Part shown: piece by piece, positions 62,464 through 64,000 of the stretch
Layout: the number at the start of each line of letters is the position of its first letter
Position numbering within the stretch: the first letter of the stretch is position 1
Assembly: GCA_002951815.1 (NCBI GenBank)
Contig: CP019454.1
Coordinates: forward strand, 248,001 to 312,000
Origin: Sulfobacillus thermotolerans
GTDB taxonomy: Bacteria; Bacillota; Sulfobacillia; Sulfobacillales; Sulfobacillaceae
Length of the DNA stretch: 64,000 nucleotides
Reading direction: 5' to 3'
The notes under the pieces: model-generated
What the model saw: the letters and a program-made list of their open reading frames with translations, nothing else
What the model was told of the DNA's origin: nothing
The model's database searches: none
Program-made: the position numbers and the translations under genes

Positions 62464-63195
62464 ATGGCAACTATTGTGGTGGTACTTGCCATTGCGGGGT
62501 TATTCGCCTCGCTGACGACAGCCACTTTGGGCGTGGGCGGCGGACTTTTAGTGATGCCCATGCTGGCCTTGTTTTTCCCTGCCCGGTTAATCATTGCGGC
62601 GACATTGCCCATGTTTTTAGCCAACGCCATCGTGACCTTTTGGATTTACCGCCATACCTTTCGGACTCGCCGGGTCTGGTGGGTGCTGCCTGGGATTATC
62701 ATCGGCATTATGGGCGGGACCGGGATTGTGGCGCATTTGTCTGAGGAACTCTTGCGGATGGTAATAGGTGGCGTTGCGGTCTTTTTTTTGTTGTTTACCG
62801 TGCTTGGGGGCGTGCTGTTGAAGAAACAGGCGGCATTTCCCGTCTGGGTTGGGGTGCCCTTGAGTTTGGTGGCGGGCGTCGTGAGTACGTTGTCCAACAT
62901 TGGCGGCACGTTGCTTTCGCCTTATGTTTTGTCTGAGAATGCCCCTCCCGTGTATTTTGTGGGAGGCATGAGTTTTTTGTACCTCGTGATGACGGCTCTT
63001 AAGATGGTGACTTTTAGTCTCACAGGGCTGCTGCACTGGTCAGAGATTGGCATGGCCGTTCCGTCGATTCTCACTATCATTTTAGGCGCACGCACCGGTC
63101 AATATCTTCACAAAAAGATTAATGTCCGCTACTTTCGCTGGGTCGTATTAGGGGTCGTCGCGGTTTCGAGCGTTTTGCTCTTAGTCAGTCCCTAA
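62464..63195 (+). CDS. TauE/SafE (TSUP) transporter
   Basis: A 243-residue membrane protein with about eight helices and the two TSUP repeats (TTATLGVGGGLLVMPMLALFFPARLIIAATLP, and STLSNIGGTLLSPYVLSENAPPVYFVGGMSFLYLVMTALK). Exports sulfite, sulfolactate or related organosulfur anions in characterised members. ATG at 62464 has AGAGGTGGG upstream. Its place beside three SQR-like flavoproteins suggests export of sulfur oxyanions made in sulfide oxidation. Confidence 0.85.
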   Translation: MATIVVVLAIAGLFASLTTATLGVGGGLLVMPMLALFFPARLIIAATLPMFLANAIVTFWIYRHTFRTRRVWWVLPGIIIGIMGGTGIVAHLSEELLRMVIGGVAVFFLLFTVLGGVLLKKQAAFPVWVGVPLSLVAGVVSTLSNIGGTLLSPYVLSENAPPVYFVGGMSFLYLVMTALKMVTFSLTGLLHWSEIGMAVPSILTIILGARTGQYLHKKINVRYFRWVVLGVVAVSSVLLLVSP

Positions 63196-63199
63196 GATA

Positions 63200-64000
63200 T
63201 TAGGGCATAATGGGCATCCATCCCGAAAATAGTTTGTAGCTATAGTCAAATAGTGATTTGGCTAGGGCAGAGGAAACGCCGGGATGGGCCCATTCATGCC
63301 CTTTACCATAAAGCCAATTGCTCAGGGTAAGCAGCCCTTGGCCCCGTCCCATCCACACGACATGCAAAACGTAGGGATTAAACGGCTTAGGGGTGCCATG
63401 ATGGCGCAGGGCGTAAAAGTGATGAACCGCTGTTCGGGCTTGCATCATCGCAATATGTCCAAGTTTGGGCAATGCCGTACGGCTGATATCGCCCACCCCA
63501 TAAATATTGGGCCACTTTTCATGGACACAAAAAGGGTCGGCCGGAAACCAGCCGTAGCCATCGTCTAACTGACTGACGCGCAAGAGTTCTGATCCATGAT
63601 AGGGAGGAATCCAGATCATGACGTCGGCTTGGACTGCAAGATGACCAACCAAATGAATCGCGTCATGTTCCACGTGATGATATTGCGCCTGGGTGATGAG
63701 GTCGATGTGGCGCTGGGCTAAGAAGCGCGCTAACAATGCCTGGTTTTTAGGCCCAAAGGCTTCCCCGGGAACGGAGGCAGGGGTAATAATGGTCAGCTTC
63801 ACATTTTGACGTTGATTTTGTTGCCGCAACCAAGCGTCAGTAAGGAAGCTGATTTCAAACGCGGGTGCATCTAAAGACCCTGCCAGCCTCGGCGTATCGT
63901 CCGGGGCCTGGGCTAAAGGACCCACGGCTAAGACGATGGACCGCGCACGGTGCAAGCGGTCACCCGACTGCCGTGCCAAATAATCTTCGCACACTCCGCC
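63200..64000 (-). CDS. SQR-like flavoprotein 3, N terminus beyond window
   Basis: The C-terminal about 266 residues of another FAD-dependent NAD(P)/quinone oxidoreductase; the frame is open through the right edge, so the FAD-binding N terminus is outside. RARSIVLAVGPLAQ, LDAPAFEISFLTDAW, VQADVMIWIPPYHG, NIYGVGDISRTALPKLGHIAMMQARTAVHHFYAL and a membrane-associating C terminus match SQR-like proteins. No cysteines occur at the C160 and C356 positions (LAGSLDAPAFE; VLHVVWMGRG). It may be a quinone reductase with another donor. Convergent with TauE. Confidence 0.78.
   Translation of the reverse strand, partial: GGVCEDYLARQSGDRLHRARSIVLAVGPLAQAPDDTPRLAGSLDAPAFEISFLTDAWLRQQNQRQNVKLTIITPASVPGEAFGPKNQALLARFLAQRHIDLITQAQYHHVEHDAIHLVGHLAVQADVMIWIPPYHGSELLRVSQLDDGYGWFPADPFCVHEKWPNIYGVGDISRTALPKLGHIAMMQARTAVHHFYALRHHGTPKPFNPYVLHVVWMGRGQGLLTLSNWLYGKGHEWAHPGVSSALAKSLFDYSYKLFSGWMPIMP

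Noticed and set aside
1-64000. CRISPR arrays and rRNA genes
   Set aside because: No regularly spaced repeats and no rRNA-like sequence were seen on either strand.

Overview
The window looks like chromosome from a spore-forming, sulfur-oxidising Firmicute; a Sulfobacillus-type organism is my best guess. That identification is an inference from gene content and recalled families, not from a database search. It carries sporulation and sigma-regulator genes (spoVG, spoVT, spoVB, yabP, yabQ, fin, veg, abrB), Firmicute-type control (a T-box before metG, good sigma-A boxes, a near-perfect sigma-H promoter before spoVG and a sigma-G-like promoter before spoVT), frequent TTG and GTG starts, and a block of sulfide:quinone-reductase-like flavoproteins with a TauE/SafE exporter.

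Layout. 0-6.5 kb is accessory: an acyl-CoA synthetase broken by an in-frame TAG, an NCS1 permease with palindromes between its -35 and -10 boxes, a highly structured gene-free stretch, and two membrane or secreted proteins of unknown role. 6.5-42 kb is a conserved housekeeping and sporulation block in the order known from Bacillus subtilis yaaO to yabR: Orn/Lys/Arg decarboxylase, tmk, darA, holB, yazA, rsmI, abrB (opposite strand), metG, tatD, yabE-like, rsmA, veg, ispE, purR, spoVG, glmU, prs, pth, fin, mfd, spoVT, spoVB, mazG, rqcP, yabP, yabQ, divIC and yabR. Several genes expected from B. subtilis are missing (yaaR, ricT, yabA, trmN6, rnmV, yabG, sspF). Others have been added: psiE-like and EamA genes, ykuK, a cyanophycinase/cyanophycin synthetase pair, a nucleotidyltransferase, ilvA, a PrsA-like foldase, hemL, HU and a small HTH gene with a perfect DnaA box upstream.

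Conserved order stops at tRNA-Leu(UAA), at 42.0 kb. From 42 to 56.7 kb is accessory DNA: a MarR/ICMT operon with a 32-bp dyad in its promoter, gene remnants, an IS607-type element whose tnpB has a one-base frameshift, an S9 peptidase, a peptide-binding lipoprotein, a PBP2-type transpeptidase, a hotdog thioesterase, a HAD hydrolase and aspartate kinase. From 56.7 kb to the end is a likely sulfur/quinone module: DUF1641 protein, SQR-like flavoprotein 1, a four-helix membrane protein, SQR-like flavoprotein 2, a small one-helix protein, an orphan DNA methyltransferase, a TauE/SafE transporter and a third SQR-like flavoprotein that runs off the window.

How the parts fit. The central block couples translation (metG, rsmI, rsmA, pth, rqcP), nucleotide and cell-wall precursor supply (tmk, prs, purR, glmU, ispE), repair (mfd, holB) and spore formation. 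The cyanophycin pair suggests storage of nitrogen as Asp-Arg polymer. The right-hand module would feed electrons from reduced sulfur into the quinone pool and export sulfur oxyanions. Starts were chosen from ribosome-binding sites read by eye and several are uncertain, as noted.
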